Made by a program: the position numbers and the translations under genes. A DNA stretch of 64,000 bases. Source: Bigelowiella natans CCMP2755 (lineage: Eukaryota; Cercozoa; Chlorarachniophyceae). Location: positions 51,233-115,232 of the forward strand of contig ADNK01001542.1 of the NCBI GenBank assembly GCA_000320545.1, written 5' to 3'. Positions within the stretch are counted from its first letter, which is position 1. Each line of letters begins with the position of its first letter. Below the pieces are notes generated by a model. The model made no database searches and had not been told where the DNA came from. It saw only the letters and a list, made by a program, of their open reading frames with translations. Below are positions 44,648 through 56,916 of the stretch, piece by piece.

Positions 44648-47153
44648 CATCCCACTAACGTAAACAACGCGGACATTTATCGGCACAGGACGTTCACCTC
44701 ATCGGACCTCGAAAGCCTTAGACGGCGATCAAACGGCGAACAACGCGGCGGCAACAGCTCGGCATCTCCTGCAAGGAACACAACTAGCAAAGGGGAGTTT
44801 CAGGGAGGGGGGGGGCAAGAATCCAAGGACGGCACTTCCAACGATGACAGAGAAAGAGCATCTTCTGCGTCACAAGCGCAAACACCAACGCCGGTAGTAG
44901 TCGTAGATAGGATACACTAGAAGATAGATGTCTTTCGCCCCTTTAGCCAGCACGTGAGCAATTGACAGCAACGAAGGTAGGTCTCGTTAGGATAAAATCC
45001 TAAATATTCCATCGATCTATCATCGTCTCCATTTGCATACTCGTTCGCCGCTTGCTGGTTTGTGATCCTCCTCCTCCTCCTCCTCCTCCTCCTCCTCCTC
45101 GCTTTGCGTAGACAATGAGCATCACAGACTCGATGCCTGAAGCGTACCAACGAATCGTGGGCTTTTTCCTTGCCCTAGTGTCCGGGGTCAGTGTTATTAT
45201 TATTATTATTAGTAGTAGGTGTAATAGTAAGTAATACTGGAAGATATTGGAAAATGCAATGGTATTCGTGTATGATACAATTCTGAAATTCGAGGGAATT
45301 TCATGGGAAAGATTTCCTCCTCTTTCTTCTTCTCCTCCTCCTCCACTTGGCACTGACCGCACTGGTACTACAGGCAATTATGGGTACGCAGCTCATACCT
45401 TTCCTCTGGTGGAAGAAAGAGTCAGTTTGTCCAGCAGCAGCATCACCGCCACCGCAATAGCATCACCGCCACCACCACCACCACCACCAACAACAACATT
45501 AATGCTGCATGATGAGTCTTGACGGCTGTGTTGCTTCTAATGTCGTCTGAGCACGAGAAACGATGATGATGCGGGAAGAGATCACATCTCTTGCCTACCA
45601 AAGCACACAACACGCACCCTCCTCCTCTTCCTTCTCCTCTTCATCATCATTATCATCATCGTCACCATCCCCTTTCCCTCACCCCCATGTAGCAATCCAA
45701 CGTTGCACCCCTGGTCTTACGTGAATGCGCACACGTCGGGCGTGTTCACCATGTCCACGATGATCTACCTCATTTACTCCACCTACGCTAAGCTCAAGTC
45801 CGCAAAGGTGCTTGCTGCTGCCAGTGACCATGACCTAGATGATTGTGTTGATGATGGTGAGGATGATGGTGTTGATGGCGATTCCAGGATAGAATTCGAA
45901 AGAATAGTGATGATAATAAACGGCAACGATGACGGCGTCCACAGCGTAGAGGAGTCGAGAGATACCCAAAAACAAGCCAATATCTCTCTTCCTCTTTCCC
46001 CCCCATTTCACCGAGGGATAAAGGGTTGAACACGAGGCTGTTACCTTGGACGCCATTCCGTGTCCTCCGCAAGGAGCATTGCATCCTGTTATTTACACTG
46101 GCAAATATAAATATAAATAACATCTTTTATCGTTATCATCATACATAGGTTCCGCACAGTGGAATCCGTCCAGCCTTCATGTCAGGAGTTGTTTGGTGCC
46201 TGGCCTTCACTTGCAACCTCACGTCGCTCTCGTAAGGAATTCTGATATGGCAGCGTGATGTGATATGCGTCCGTCAAGGGCGATGATGGTGGTGGTGACG
46301 TGAGACTGATGGTATATTCGAAGCAGGGAAGGGCAATTTATTGAATATTTGCTATTCGTTGATTGTTGCTGGCAAGAACGGCCATATGCTGCATCGTTAT
46401 CCGCACACTAAAACTGTCGCTATCATTGTAAGGATTCTTGGGTACTCGACGGGCTACACGCTGGGATCTATAGGACCTGTGATGATCACTAGTGGTTTGT
46501 ACCACAGAATGCAGTTGCAGAAATAGCATTCTTTCTCAATTTTGTGTGTATTTCGCTATCTTGTGCGACGAAAACGTGAGCGTATGTATGCCCGACCCCG
46601 TCGTGTGTCATGGCGATGTGTTCTGGTGTCTGCCAACGAGCCAGTGGAGACGAAGTATATGCCAGCTGAAATGCGGATGAAAAATGCTCTTTTGCTCTCG
46701 CCTCGATTACTAGGTTTATCGTATTTCTGGTTCGAAGAAGTGCGAGATCCCGGCAGTGTGCGCTATTTCTTCATTGCCTTAGCTCTACAGGTGCCGAGTT
46801 ATAAGTTTCACCGTCTCCCCCTCCAGCTACCTCTGATGCTGTAATGTTACTGGCTGCTGGCATTCGCTAGCTTTCTGAATTGATGTGTGGACCGGTTCGT
46901 TTGTCGTGCGTCCATAAAAAGAGTGTGTTTTGCGCACGACCTGGGTGTTTTTACCCATGAACGCAATGATGTGTTCTGTCGGAGTGCTATGATTGCGTGT
47001 GGTAGCTCGCTGGAAGTGAGGAAAGTAGCACGTTCGGTCCCATAGTCCATGCTTGTGTTGTTGTTCCTATATCCGTGGTTATTCTCATGCGCCTTTTCTT
47101 TCAACTGTTGGTAGGTGGTTGGGGTTATGTGTGTGGCCTTGGGTCGTGAGTAG
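42517..47153 (+). CDS. TMEM144-like multi-pass membrane transporter
   Basis: Relative of the TMEM144/GRP sugar-transporter-like family (drug/metabolite transporter fold, about ten membrane segments). Exons: 42517-42630 (FALMYVPIKYYPTYDG), 42801-42891 (WFLCAGAWFFGFLLNFLG), 43028-43094 (GGSMWAIANYLVVPTMQLI), 43288-43343 (LGLGFSCFNVSNLVVGY), 43520-43562 (GRFGLFGVDPDP), 43687-43795 (GLCILVLSFVFML), 43952-44120 and 44169 onward (hydrophilic loop), about 45114-45188 (RIVGFFLALVSG), about 45374-45422 (AIMGTQLIPFLWWKK), about 45694-45808 (VNAHTSGVFTMSTMIYLIY), about 46148-46235 (PAFMSGVVWCLAF), about 46433-46490, about 46714-46790 (FWFEEVRDPGSVRYFFIAL) and 47115-47153 (stop). The central loop is long and Ser-rich, and its borders between 44300 and 45110 are uncertain. 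Substrate unknown. Confidence 0.8.
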
Positions 47154-48514
47154 CCAAGTTAGGAACGAAAGGCAGGCAAGTGGTCGAATGCCGCAGCACA
47201 CTAACCGACGGATTCCTCGTCCCAAACACTAATTTCGAGTACCATTCAACTCTAGGATCTGCACTACATCCATGTTAACGAGTTATAAAACTAGTAAAAC
47301 ATCTACATGAGAGTGTGTATGCATCCAGTTTGCTAGGTGCAGGAAATTCCCAAATGTAGATGTGCGTGTCGCAAAGCCACTGTTTGCGCACAAATGAAAG
47401 CACCGTTATGATAGACATGCAATACACAATATATATAATATATATAGTGTATTGCTGTGTCTATATAGTGTATTGCTGTGTCTATTATCGTTCAGCGTTT
47501 CACAGAAAACCGTAGCTTGGCAAACGTGCATGAAAACAGCTGTCATGCTGCACAAAAACAGCAGAAAACAGTATAGACAACTAGACAATGCTAGAACATC
47601 TAGACGGTGTCCACTCATTGGAAATGTCTAGTGCACTAGTGCAACTAGCTCTAGACAATCTAACGCTAGCTAGGTGCATAGGTAGCAAAATGTGAGCGAT
47701 GTCTAGAGCTAGCTAGGTACACAGGTAGCTGTATAAATGTGAGCGAAATCCAATGATGTTTCTAATAATGAAGACTAGAAGACAAACACCAAACAAAACG
47801 GTGACTGTGCAGATTCCATGGTTCTAGTTGTGTTGTGCTAGCTAGCTAGTCTAGTAGTGCGCATGACGCAAACACTACGTACTAGCTAGCTAGACTACAA
47901 CACTAGCTAGCTATAGAGCTAGACTAGCTAGTACTATAGAGCATAGTAGCTACTTAGAGTGTGCGCGCATGACGACGTCTAGACGTGTGTGATGTTCTGT
48001 GTTCTCTAGCTCTAGCTAGCTAGGGTAGCTAGGAGCAGATGTATAGAAGGAAGTGCGGTCTTGTCGTTCATACGTACACCGAGCGCCGCAGCATCAGTGT
48101 ACATACTAGCATGCCTAGCTCTAGAGCTAGGTAGACTAGTGCAGCGTGCCTAGCTCTAGAGCTAGCTAGTTAGATGCAAGCCTAAAATTATACAGCTCAT
48201 GTGATGCAATACACACTGCTAGATTGTCCAAATCAGGTCTTAAATTGTTAACCATTTGCGGTCCATATTAATTGTTTATCTATGGTTGGTGGCGTATGGG
48301 CTACTACTCTGGCACACTGGCCAAACCAAAGCTACAATACATACAAAGACGTCATTTCTACATTTTAAAAGTTTACTTGAAACCGTATCTTCAACATTTT
48401 TCATTGGCTAGGGTGAATTCTATACAGTGACCCAGCGCATCATCCATCAAATAAGATTTATGCGCATTTGCGATCCTAATTGCTTGGTTGAACTCTGCAA
48501 TAATAATACAAATT
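47154..48514. other. CTAG-rich intergenic island
   Basis: About 1.36 kb between convergent genes with dozens of CTAG words, many as CTAGCTAG. It includes two copies of a 20-bp unit containing TTGCTGTGTCTAT (about 47447-47490) and AATGCTAGAAC (about 47588). No coding frame is supported. Confidence 0.65.
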
Positions 48515-49465
48515 TCATAACTGGAAGAATCCCTCCATAGAAAGATCATCAAATTCCCATTCGTTGTCATCCTTGTTGCTGCCTTTCGGAAGCTCCTCTG
48601 TGGGTGTCATTGGAAAGTGTTTTGACATGATAAACGGGAACAAATCTTCATCGCTACTTTTGAAGATGTTAAGGGTCGGGCTGTCGATCTGAGGTGGCGA
48701 CGGCGGCGGCAGTATTTGAGACATCTTCCGTTTTTTATTCTGAATGCTTGATGATGATAATAGTTCAGTTGAAGGAGATTGATGTCTTTTACTTACGGGA
48801 CCATGGTCGAAATTGAACTTAGGAGCGCGCACCAGTATTCCAGCATCCCACAGACGTTGCGTCTCTTCATCGCGGAAAATGGCGGCATCAAGAAGCCCTT
48901 GAAATGTGTTCGGAAAGTGGGGATATGTGGGGTTAACGCCCTTTTGCTTGATCTGAACTCGCAGCTTGCCGTTCTGCATCGATATCCCGTGAGGGTAGAT
49001 GTCCCATTCCCATTTTTGTTTGGATTTGTAGTTTGGGCGATTTTTCTTCGTTGGCCCGATATATCGAAGATTCTTGTAGCGAATTTCAAGCGGCTCATCT
49101 TCTTCCTTCTTTTTATCAGGTGCAATCTTCTTCTCGTCAACCGAGCCCGATGACGAATCCTCAGCGAGGAAGACCTTCGCCATGTCCAACTTGGGCGAGC
49201 CAAGAATAGGATGCTTACTTAATCCAGCGTCGTTTGATAAACTTGAAGTCTTGCCTATCTCGCTGAACGGGTTCGAATATTCGTTGAACATGTTTGACCA
49301 GCTGTTATTGAGGCCAGAGCCTCCTCGTTCGAAGGGACTAAGGAGTATATCGTCGTTGCCCTTGATGCCCTTTGTGCTGCTGCTTGGCACTTCGAATCCA
49401 AGATCCAGCATTGGGCGAGAGGTTGATTTAAAGGTTTCACTATCGAACTCCATTAGCGCATCCAT
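48515..49465 (-). CDS. AP2/ERF-like transcription factor
   Basis: Intronless 316-residue frame with ATG at 49465 and stop at 48515. Residues 158-212 (PHGISMQNGKLRVQIKQKG, then TFQGLLDAAIFRDEETQRLW) follow the AP2 pattern: a G-I-x strand, K/R-V-Q-I strand, then an amphipathic helix with paired Ala. Acidic residues and Ser surround it. A basic KNKKRK-like stretch near residue 243 could be a nuclear signal, and the C-terminus (EWEFDDLSMEGFFQL) looks like an acidic activation domain. AP2 domains act as DNA-binding domains in plants, algae and apicomplexans. The domain is divergent, so the family call is moderate. Confidence 0.65.
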   Translation of the reverse strand: MDALMEFDSETFKSTSRPMLDLGFEVPSSSTKGIKGNDDILLSPFERGGSGLNNSWSNMFNEYSNPFSEIGKTSSLSNDAGLSKHPILGSPKLDMAKVFLAEDSSSGSVDEKKIAPDKKKEEDEPLEIRYKNLRYIGPTKKNRPNYKSKQKWEWDIYPHGISMQNGKLRVQIKQKGVNPTYPHFPNTFQGLLDAAIFRDEETQRLWDAGILVRAPKFNFDHGPVSKRHQSPSTELLSSSSIQNKKRKMSQILPPPSPPQIDSPTLNIFKSSDEDLFPFIMSKHFPMTPTEELPKGSNKDDNEWEFDDLSMEGFFQL

Positions 49466-50250
49466 TTTGTAGTTGTTCTATCTTGTAGGGAGGGGAGGTT
49501 GTGTGGATTTGGGCTCTGTGAGGATGAGCGACTACCTCATGCTTGCTTACGGTACTTTAATTGCAAAACGCCGTTCACTTTTTCCATGATGCTTATGAAA
49601 TTTATTGTCGCAAAGGACAAACCTATGGGATTGCTTAGAATTTGTACCGGAAGCCAAGGAGGCAGCTGATCCCGGTATGTATTTTGGTATGCATAAGACC
49701 TACGACTTTGGATGTCTCCCTGTAAAATTGGATCGTGTCCTTACTTCTTCGTACGTGTAGCTCTTTGTGACTAGACCAACATTTGATGGCAAACGAAAAG
49801 GGAAGTTCCTGGACAGCTGGAAATAGACAATCAAATCACAAGCGCAGAGTGTCTAGGTAGTACCTGCCCAGGATTAAATGTATGTAAGTCGCTAAGTTAA
49901 AATATCATCGGTTTCGCTCATTCTAAAATAGTGCCCGGGATTCGGTTTCCTCTGAATATCTCGCGCACTTGTATGTGAAAGTTTACAGCGACAATTTGTA
50001 TTTCATGTCGCAGAATGTTGTCATGTTTGTCTGCGTCAGCACTCCTTTCAACGGGTTATTTTGTAAAAATATTCTGTAATCATAGAGAAAGTCAGACTGA
50101 TTTCCTTGTCGCACCAAAAAATCAAGTCAATAGCTCCCAGCTGCGCGTGGCGTCGCGAACCTACCGCAAGCCCCCCTGCACTCCTGTCTGGCATAGTATA
50201 GACTGACCGGGAAGAAAACAGAGGAGAAGGGGAAGAGAAGAACCTAAACA
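49466..50250. promoter_or_regulatory. Divergent intergenic region, AP2-like / PDI-ERV
   Basis: 785 bp between the start codons of two divergent genes. No repeat family or coding frame stands out; a purine-rich leader (about 50212-50250) directly precedes the PDI-ERV ATG. Confidence 0.45.
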
Positions 50251-51112
50251 ATGAGCGTTAACGATGCATTGAAGCATTTTGATTTCTACAAGACCATCCA
50301 GTGAGTACCCACCACCCAAACAGCAAGATCAATGATTCATATGTGCTGGACTAAATCATCCCTTTTCGGGTGGCTTCTAGGACGGATATTCGCGATAAAA
50401 CCGTGGCCGGTGGAGCTGTATCGTTATTGGCGGCTGTGATTATGGGTGCGTTTGACCCCCTTCCCCCCTTCGAATACCCAAACAGCATATAATTTTGTTG
50501 ATGTCTGATCGAAAAGGAATGCTGTTTCTCTGTGAGACCTACTCGTATGTCCAAGGTACTCTACTCCTCGTCACCAACAATGCTACAGCAAAAGATAAAT
50601 ACACATCCTTTCATGAACGAATTTTGAAGATGAACCATTATGTATTATCTCGTGTGCCTATGTGTGCACGTATTCGGCCACACAACGTGATTTCAACGAT
50701 TTCAACATCTAAAATTCGCATTTGGATGTAAGTACGAAGAACTTACTAGAGAAACCACCTGCGTGTACTTTTCCGAAAGCGGTTTCACAAAAAGGTGGAG
50801 GAAAGAAATTTATTCATCTAGAAACCGCGGTGTGATTTGCTACCTGCTCCCGACAGCTGGCATGCACTCTCTCTTCTTATTTCCTTTTGACATCGTCCTC
50901 ATTTCGGCCATTTGTATCCAGGAACACCGATTCACAGCATCACGATAGACGACCACGACAACGTGTCCCCCACAGCGGGGGCATTTTGGGTCAACTTCGA
51001 CATTACGCTGCCGGCCATCACGTGCGATCATATCAGGTCGCAGCCAGCTCGCAAACAACTGCGAATACTAGCAATTTCATGACGACAACTATCGTGTGAA
51101 CGATATTGTATT

Positions 51113-51156
<44 letters not shown>

Positions 51157-51434
51157 GTGTTTGGCTGCTTGGTAGTGTGGATGTTGAGGATCGGTTGGGT
51201 TCGCGCATCTTCGACATCCAAAAGAACGTGGAGAAGATTCCCCTGGACAAGGAAGGCGTGGAAGCTGCGATTCTGCCAGACGAAATACATATTAAGGCTC
51301 CGGATGGTCATGTCACCCTCAAGGAACTACAAGATGTTGTTGCGGTATTTCTAAAATCTTATACTGGGTTTGGGCGCTTTTGGCTTCTGAAATGTATATG
51401 GAGATTGGGGGAGCGGTATCTGTATTTATCGTGT

Positions 51435-51497
<63 letters not shown>

Positions 51498-52787
51498 ATG
51501 TGTGAATGTATGCAAATAAGTTTTTGTTTGTGAATGTGCCAGTGATGTGCCTGCACGCGATGTCAATTTCATTCTAATCTTACATTGTTTTATCTAATTC
51601 TGCACTGCACTCCCCCCCTCCTCCCCCCCCGTACCTTATCACCATCGCATTGCCGCTGCTGCTATCATGAAGAACCCGGACATCTTCAAGAGGACAAATG
51701 ATACTGTGAATCTAGAGGCAGATAAGTTCATGGTGATAGAGTAGTAGTAGTAGTAGTAGTAGTAGTAGAAGGAGTAATAGTAATGGTAGTAGTAGGAGCA
51801 GGGGGTGGGGTTATTCAAGTAGAGCGATGATTCGGATTAGTCAGAGATATCACCCAGTATCGTCCTTCCTGCCTTCATTTTCTATTTCTTTGGAATCAAC
51901 TAATCGTAGGAATGGGTGGAGTCCCACGAATGGTCTTTGGTGAGTTTTCGCGTGGACTGGTATGTTGGTGATACGTCTGTTGCGTGCTACCGTTTTTCGT
52001 TCGTATTTGTATGTTTCGCAGTATACGCACTCCTCCTACTCCTTCTCCTCTCTCCCCTCCTCCTTATCTTATCACATGTTCTCTGCTTACTGTTGCCTTT
52101 CGTCAGGTGCCCCTGGTGCCAAATGCTCGTCCCGATTTGGAAGTCCTCCGCTGTAATTCTTTCCAACCGCGAGGTTCCTGTGCCGCTCGCAACTGTCGAG
52201 GTATATATGTGCGTCAGCAGCGTTTCTGTTTACTGCGCGCTTTGCAATTTGGTGACGTTGCCGCCCCCAAGCTCCCTCCCTCCCTCCCCTGAGTGTGAGT
52301 TCGCACTAAATTCTATCTGGTTGCTGCTATTATTGTTGTTGTTGTTGTTGTTGCTTTTGGTTGTAATTGTTGTACCGTTTCCGCGCACAGTGCACGAAGC
52401 ACATGGATCTCTGCAAGGAAGCAGGTCGTAGCCCTCGCACATGCACACAGGGAGAGAACATTCCTTAGAACTCAATCGACACCCACGCCATCGGGATGAT
52501 TTTTCTGAAATAGAGATAGAAATTGATCTAGTTTGACGTGCTCAGAACTCTCATAGAAATCACGATTTAGCTAGAGACCGCAGCGAGTATTCAATAACAA
52601 TACCGCCATCAGCAACCACCATCATTATATTCCACAGTAGCTATTCGTCGCCGCATATCCGTTTAGCAAACGCTATAACCTATATAACATGGCAACAATC
52701 ATCAGGCGTGACAGCCTTTCCGACGATTAAGCTCTACCATTGGGGAAAACACGTAGCTCCCGACTATAAAGTAATATTTATTACACC

Positions 52788-52854
<67 letters not shown>

Positions 52855-53438
52855 GTACACACACACACATAGGGCAAGAGGACTGTGAACGATATCGTGC
52901 ACTTCGCTGAGACGGCAGCAGACCAAAAGGCGGTATGGATGTGACGTGAGTCAGTGTGCGCTCCGCATATATTCAGTTTTATAAATGAGAGAACTTACGT
53001 GATCGAAGAGCTTTTAGCAAAAACGGCTATTGTTTTTTGAATAGCCAGAAGCCCCCTCCCCCTTCTTGATTCTCCCGCATTGCATATGGAGTTATCTTGG
53101 CTTTGAGAATGCACCCGCATCATATCATAACCCGTTCCCCAATATTATATATTTACTTATATATTTGTAAATATATAATTATTATGATGGTGGTGCACGC
53201 ACCAACCGTTTTTAGGTTGCGGAGAAGGCGGGTGTGAACGTAAGCGACACCCACCGAAGCGACGTTGGTTGCACAGTTGTCGGACACCTATTCGTGCACA
53301 AAGTGCCAGGGAGAATCCAGCTATCCCTCAAGAGCGACACGCACACCTTCAACCGCGAAGCTGTAAACTTCACCCACCAGGTTAGGTGGTGGTGGTATTA
53401 GTAGTAGTAGAGGTTGAAGTTGTTGTTGTAGCAGCAGC

Positions 53439-53474
<36 letters not shown>

Positions 53475-53867
53475 TGTTGTTGTAGTAGTCTTAGCAGCAG
53501 CAGCAGAAGTAGGAAGAGGAAGAAGAGGAGGAAGAAGAACAAACATCAACGAAGAATAGTTACCATGCAATAGTTGGCATGCACAAAAAGCGCGCAGAAG
53601 TAACTTTTACCGTATCTGATGGGATTGATGGTTAATGAGGTCGGTCTCTCTCTCTAGGTACACCACCTCTCCTTCAACGATATTCCAGAGACTGAGGAGG
53701 TAGTAACTATATCGCAGCCCTGCCATGCGGTTGGAACCTGTACAAATCGCAGCAGAGGCCCATCGGCCGCCCCGTTGTGACATCGAATTGCGAAGATCCA
53801 AAAGAAGATGTTCGGATATATTAGCTGCAGCGGCCATTTCCGATTCGCCGCACTGTGCAGTTTATCT

Positions 53868-53905
<38 letters not shown>

Positions 53906-55605
53906 TCCCAAAATTCGTTTTGACTCGATGCGGTGTGTGCGGCGCAGGAGATGGAAGCGATTATGCTAGATCATGAGATACAAGATAAGGTCGGTCACGC
54001 ATGGATGTTTCGCTGTGTGAGTGAAAAATAGGTTTCTTGCTTCTTCTATTCTCTGCCTCTACCCCTCCCCCTTATTCACCGATACCACAACATTTCCTCA
54101 CAGGTGTCTCGGTGGCTGAGCCAGACCTTCACATCTCACACGAAGCACACCATGCACGAGCACTACTTAAAGGTGGAATGCCGCCTTGTAGGATGATGAT
54201 CGTCGTGCACTGGGCGCACAAGAAACGCTGCTTTGCATGAATGTCCATATAGTTTAAGGATATCCGCGACACGGCCATCAGCTGCGTCGTGGTGAAGATG
54301 TCATCTGAAGATTATGTACAACGCGAATCGCTTCGAAACCGTGGAAATTCATCGAGGGAACATCCACTGATCAAAACTCCTTTCTTCTCGCCTCCCCCTC
54401 CCCCCCCCTCTCTGTTCTGGACGGCACGATAGGTCGTGGAGTACGAGTACAAGAATCAAGGATTTGGGTATGCCTTTGCGCTGCTGAAACTAGAGATATA
54501 TGTTCTGCTCTGTCGCAAATGGCATGCATGTGCGTGGTCGTGTCCGATGTATTGGAGGAAGTAACGGAGGATGACAATATATGATGATGCCTGTAAGTCT
54601 TTTGTCGTTGAGAGAAGTAAATGATAAATACATCTACCGGACCAAGCCGTCTTTGAAAACAGCAACTCGTTGTAAACTTGTCTTTTCTATGCTATGGTTT
54701 CAGATGGGCGAATGCGAATCGTATTTACGAGCACTCGATTTCTTCTCACTCGTAATCGCCAATATATAATATATCATGTGTCCTGTATTTTGTATGTACT
54801 ACTCGAGTAAATCTAATTAGACATGAGAGTTTGGGTTCTAAGAGCGGAAAGGATACGCTGCATCTTACTCCATCCAAATTCCGCACTTTCTAAATTCACC
54901 GGTTGTTTCTCCCCGCCCCCCTCCCCCCCTGCCTCCTTGTGTTTGTCTCTCGGCCTTCTTCTTCTTCTTCTTCTTCTTCTTCTTCTTCAATTTCCTTCAG
55001 ATATGCGACGGACAGTCATCTACCAGCTGTCAAGTTCCACTATGATCTATCACCACTGCAGGTAATGCATTATGTATGTACTTAACCACCATCAGATTTC
55101 GACAAGAAACAGAACAATTGAAGATAGTTTTCATTGCTGCGTTTTCTCCTTCGCTTGTGTCTCAGGTGAGTGTGGAGCATCAGTCACGGCCGTGGTTCAG
55201 CTTCATCACGATGGTAGTACAGTTGAGGAAGAAAAACCAACTGCGTGTATTAAGCCCTTTTGAGTATTGTTCGAATATATGTTCGCTTCTCTTCGTAATT
55301 GAGGAATTTTTGAGAATTGATTTGTTCTGTGTTTTCGTCGATGCAGGTTTGTGCGCTAGTGGGAGGAGCATGGTCTATCATGTCTGTAGTCAACGACGTT
55401 GCAACGTCGTCAGGCTTAGGTTTGTCGGCCTACATAATAAGTGTTATTTTGTTAGCAGAACTAAACATGAGAGCTGGTTTCAATTTTAAAGTGTATAACA
55501 ATTCTTTTTTTCCCCCCTGTCTAAGTTTCTAAATGTTTATTATCGGTACCATCTCCATCAGGTAAAATGTTCGCAGATGCGAAGACCTTGCGAGCCTCTT
55601 CTTAG
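50251..55605 (+). CDS. PDI-ERV fusion: thioredoxin domain in ERV41/46-type ER cargo receptor
   Basis: Matches the PDI-C architecture of plants and protists: a COPII-vesicle ERV41/46 (ERGIC) protein with a protein-disulfide-isomerase domain inserted in its lumenal part. Twenty GT-AG exons join in perfect phase to 459 residues: 50251-50300, 50381-50445, 50517-50555, 50922-51036, 51176-51344, 51673-51732, 51910-51959, 52107-52200, 52391-52424, 52706-52770, 52873-52932, 53216-53380, 53658-53699, 53948-53989, 54104-54172, 54433-54467, 55001-55061, 55166-55213, 55347-55419, 55562-55605. Order: cytosolic HFDFYKTIQTDIRDKT, membrane segment, lumenal WVNFDITLPAITCDHI, thioredoxin active site WCPWCQMLVPIW followed by GVTAFPTIKLY (cis-Pro), then the ERV part (GCTVVGHLFVHKVPG, VKFHYDLSPLQ, RPWFSFITM, CALVGGAWSI) and a short tail. 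A usual Ala before the active site is Asp (VDWCPWC). Confidence 0.9.
51119..51156. repeat. (AT)n microsatellite
   Basis: AT tract shortly before the acceptor of exon 51176. Others in this gene: CT/GT at about 51440-51498, CA/AT at about 52789-52846 and AT at about 53872-53902. Confidence 0.9.
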
Positions 55606-56271
55606 TGTACGTGGTCCGCAGGATGCGACATGATCGCATAAAATTGCATCTACTAGAACACGTGTAGCCATATGAATGTGATGTTTTACATTAGAATTTT
55701 GTCATGAAATCTAGGACACAATACCTATGCGGATCTTCCAAGTTTTCTGTGAGCATCATTGAATGCGCATTCGACCATGTGAATGCAGTGATGCGTGCAC
55801 GAGATGCACAAGGAGATTTCAGCGAAGCCCCTCGCCAGCTCGGCTCTGGCCCTGCACATCATTGCAGCGATGAACTTGCGCCAGCATGAATTCATGGTGC
55901 ACGGTTTCACGTGAGCTGCAATTGTACAGCAATGATGTCCAGATCGACACACATCTAGACATGCTCAAGCTAGCAAGCCTGCTTGGTGCAACTTGGCTAG
56001 TAGGCAAGGCCCAAGAGGCTGCATTGTGATCGACGTGCGGTCTCAGGCTAGCTAGCTAGCTAGCTAGCCTCAGCTAGCTCAGCTTTCCCCAAGAAAACTT
56101 CACCTTTTGCTCGTGATTTTCAGCACCAACTGCGTACATGCACAATGAGCAATCTTGCGAACGAAACTGCTTGGGTGCGATGGCAGTCGCCGTTTGGCAC
56201 GCTTGCTGCACCAGCTAGCCACAGCACGTGCGTCTGACACATCAATTTTTCCACGCTTCAGACATGCGTCA

Positions 56272-56307
<36 letters not shown>

Positions 56308-56916
56308 CACAAACACACATGATAGCATGCGCTAGCGCCATAGATTAGCGATCTTCTTGGGTGACAAATGTCTGCACGAAAACGCTTTCAAGGTGACAGC
56401 AAACGACTCAGTCTGTCAGTCCATCCAGCTAGCCAGCTGGCCAGCCATGTCGCTTTCATCTCCACCAAGGTTTCCGGTGCCCATTGAAGACATCATGAAC
56501 AACCATTTAGCACTGTGCAATGTGCATCGTGAGCTTGTTGATCACAATGGATGATCGCAATGGAATGCCTCGCAACATTTGATTCCCCCTCCAAACCGAA
56601 GTAGCGAGGAGACTGCACAAAAAACAAGATTCCTCTCGGAAGAATCTCCGAGGATAGATATTCTCCTGGGATCAGAGGTCATTTCATCACTGCGTCTTAG
56701 ACTCGACGTTACTCAAGGGTTACAATGCCGTCACTAAGATAACTATGAAAAACGCATTCCAAAATTGCGAAATTCCATCTCATTTACCGTTTACGACAGT
56801 GTTTTGTTCAGTACTGATTTCAAGATTGGAAAATTTCACCAACGATCAGCGCTTTGAGATTCAGCTTTTTGTGAGTTGAACATCGTGAACGCTACACCTT
56901 CCTGAAGCAATTGTCG
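55606..56916. other. Intergenic island, CTAG-rich
   Basis: No supported gene. It holds a run of CTAGCTAG (about 56048-56075), a CA microsatellite (about 56274-56301) and short open frames without coding signature. It includes the upstream region of the SHOC1-like gene. Confidence 0.55.
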
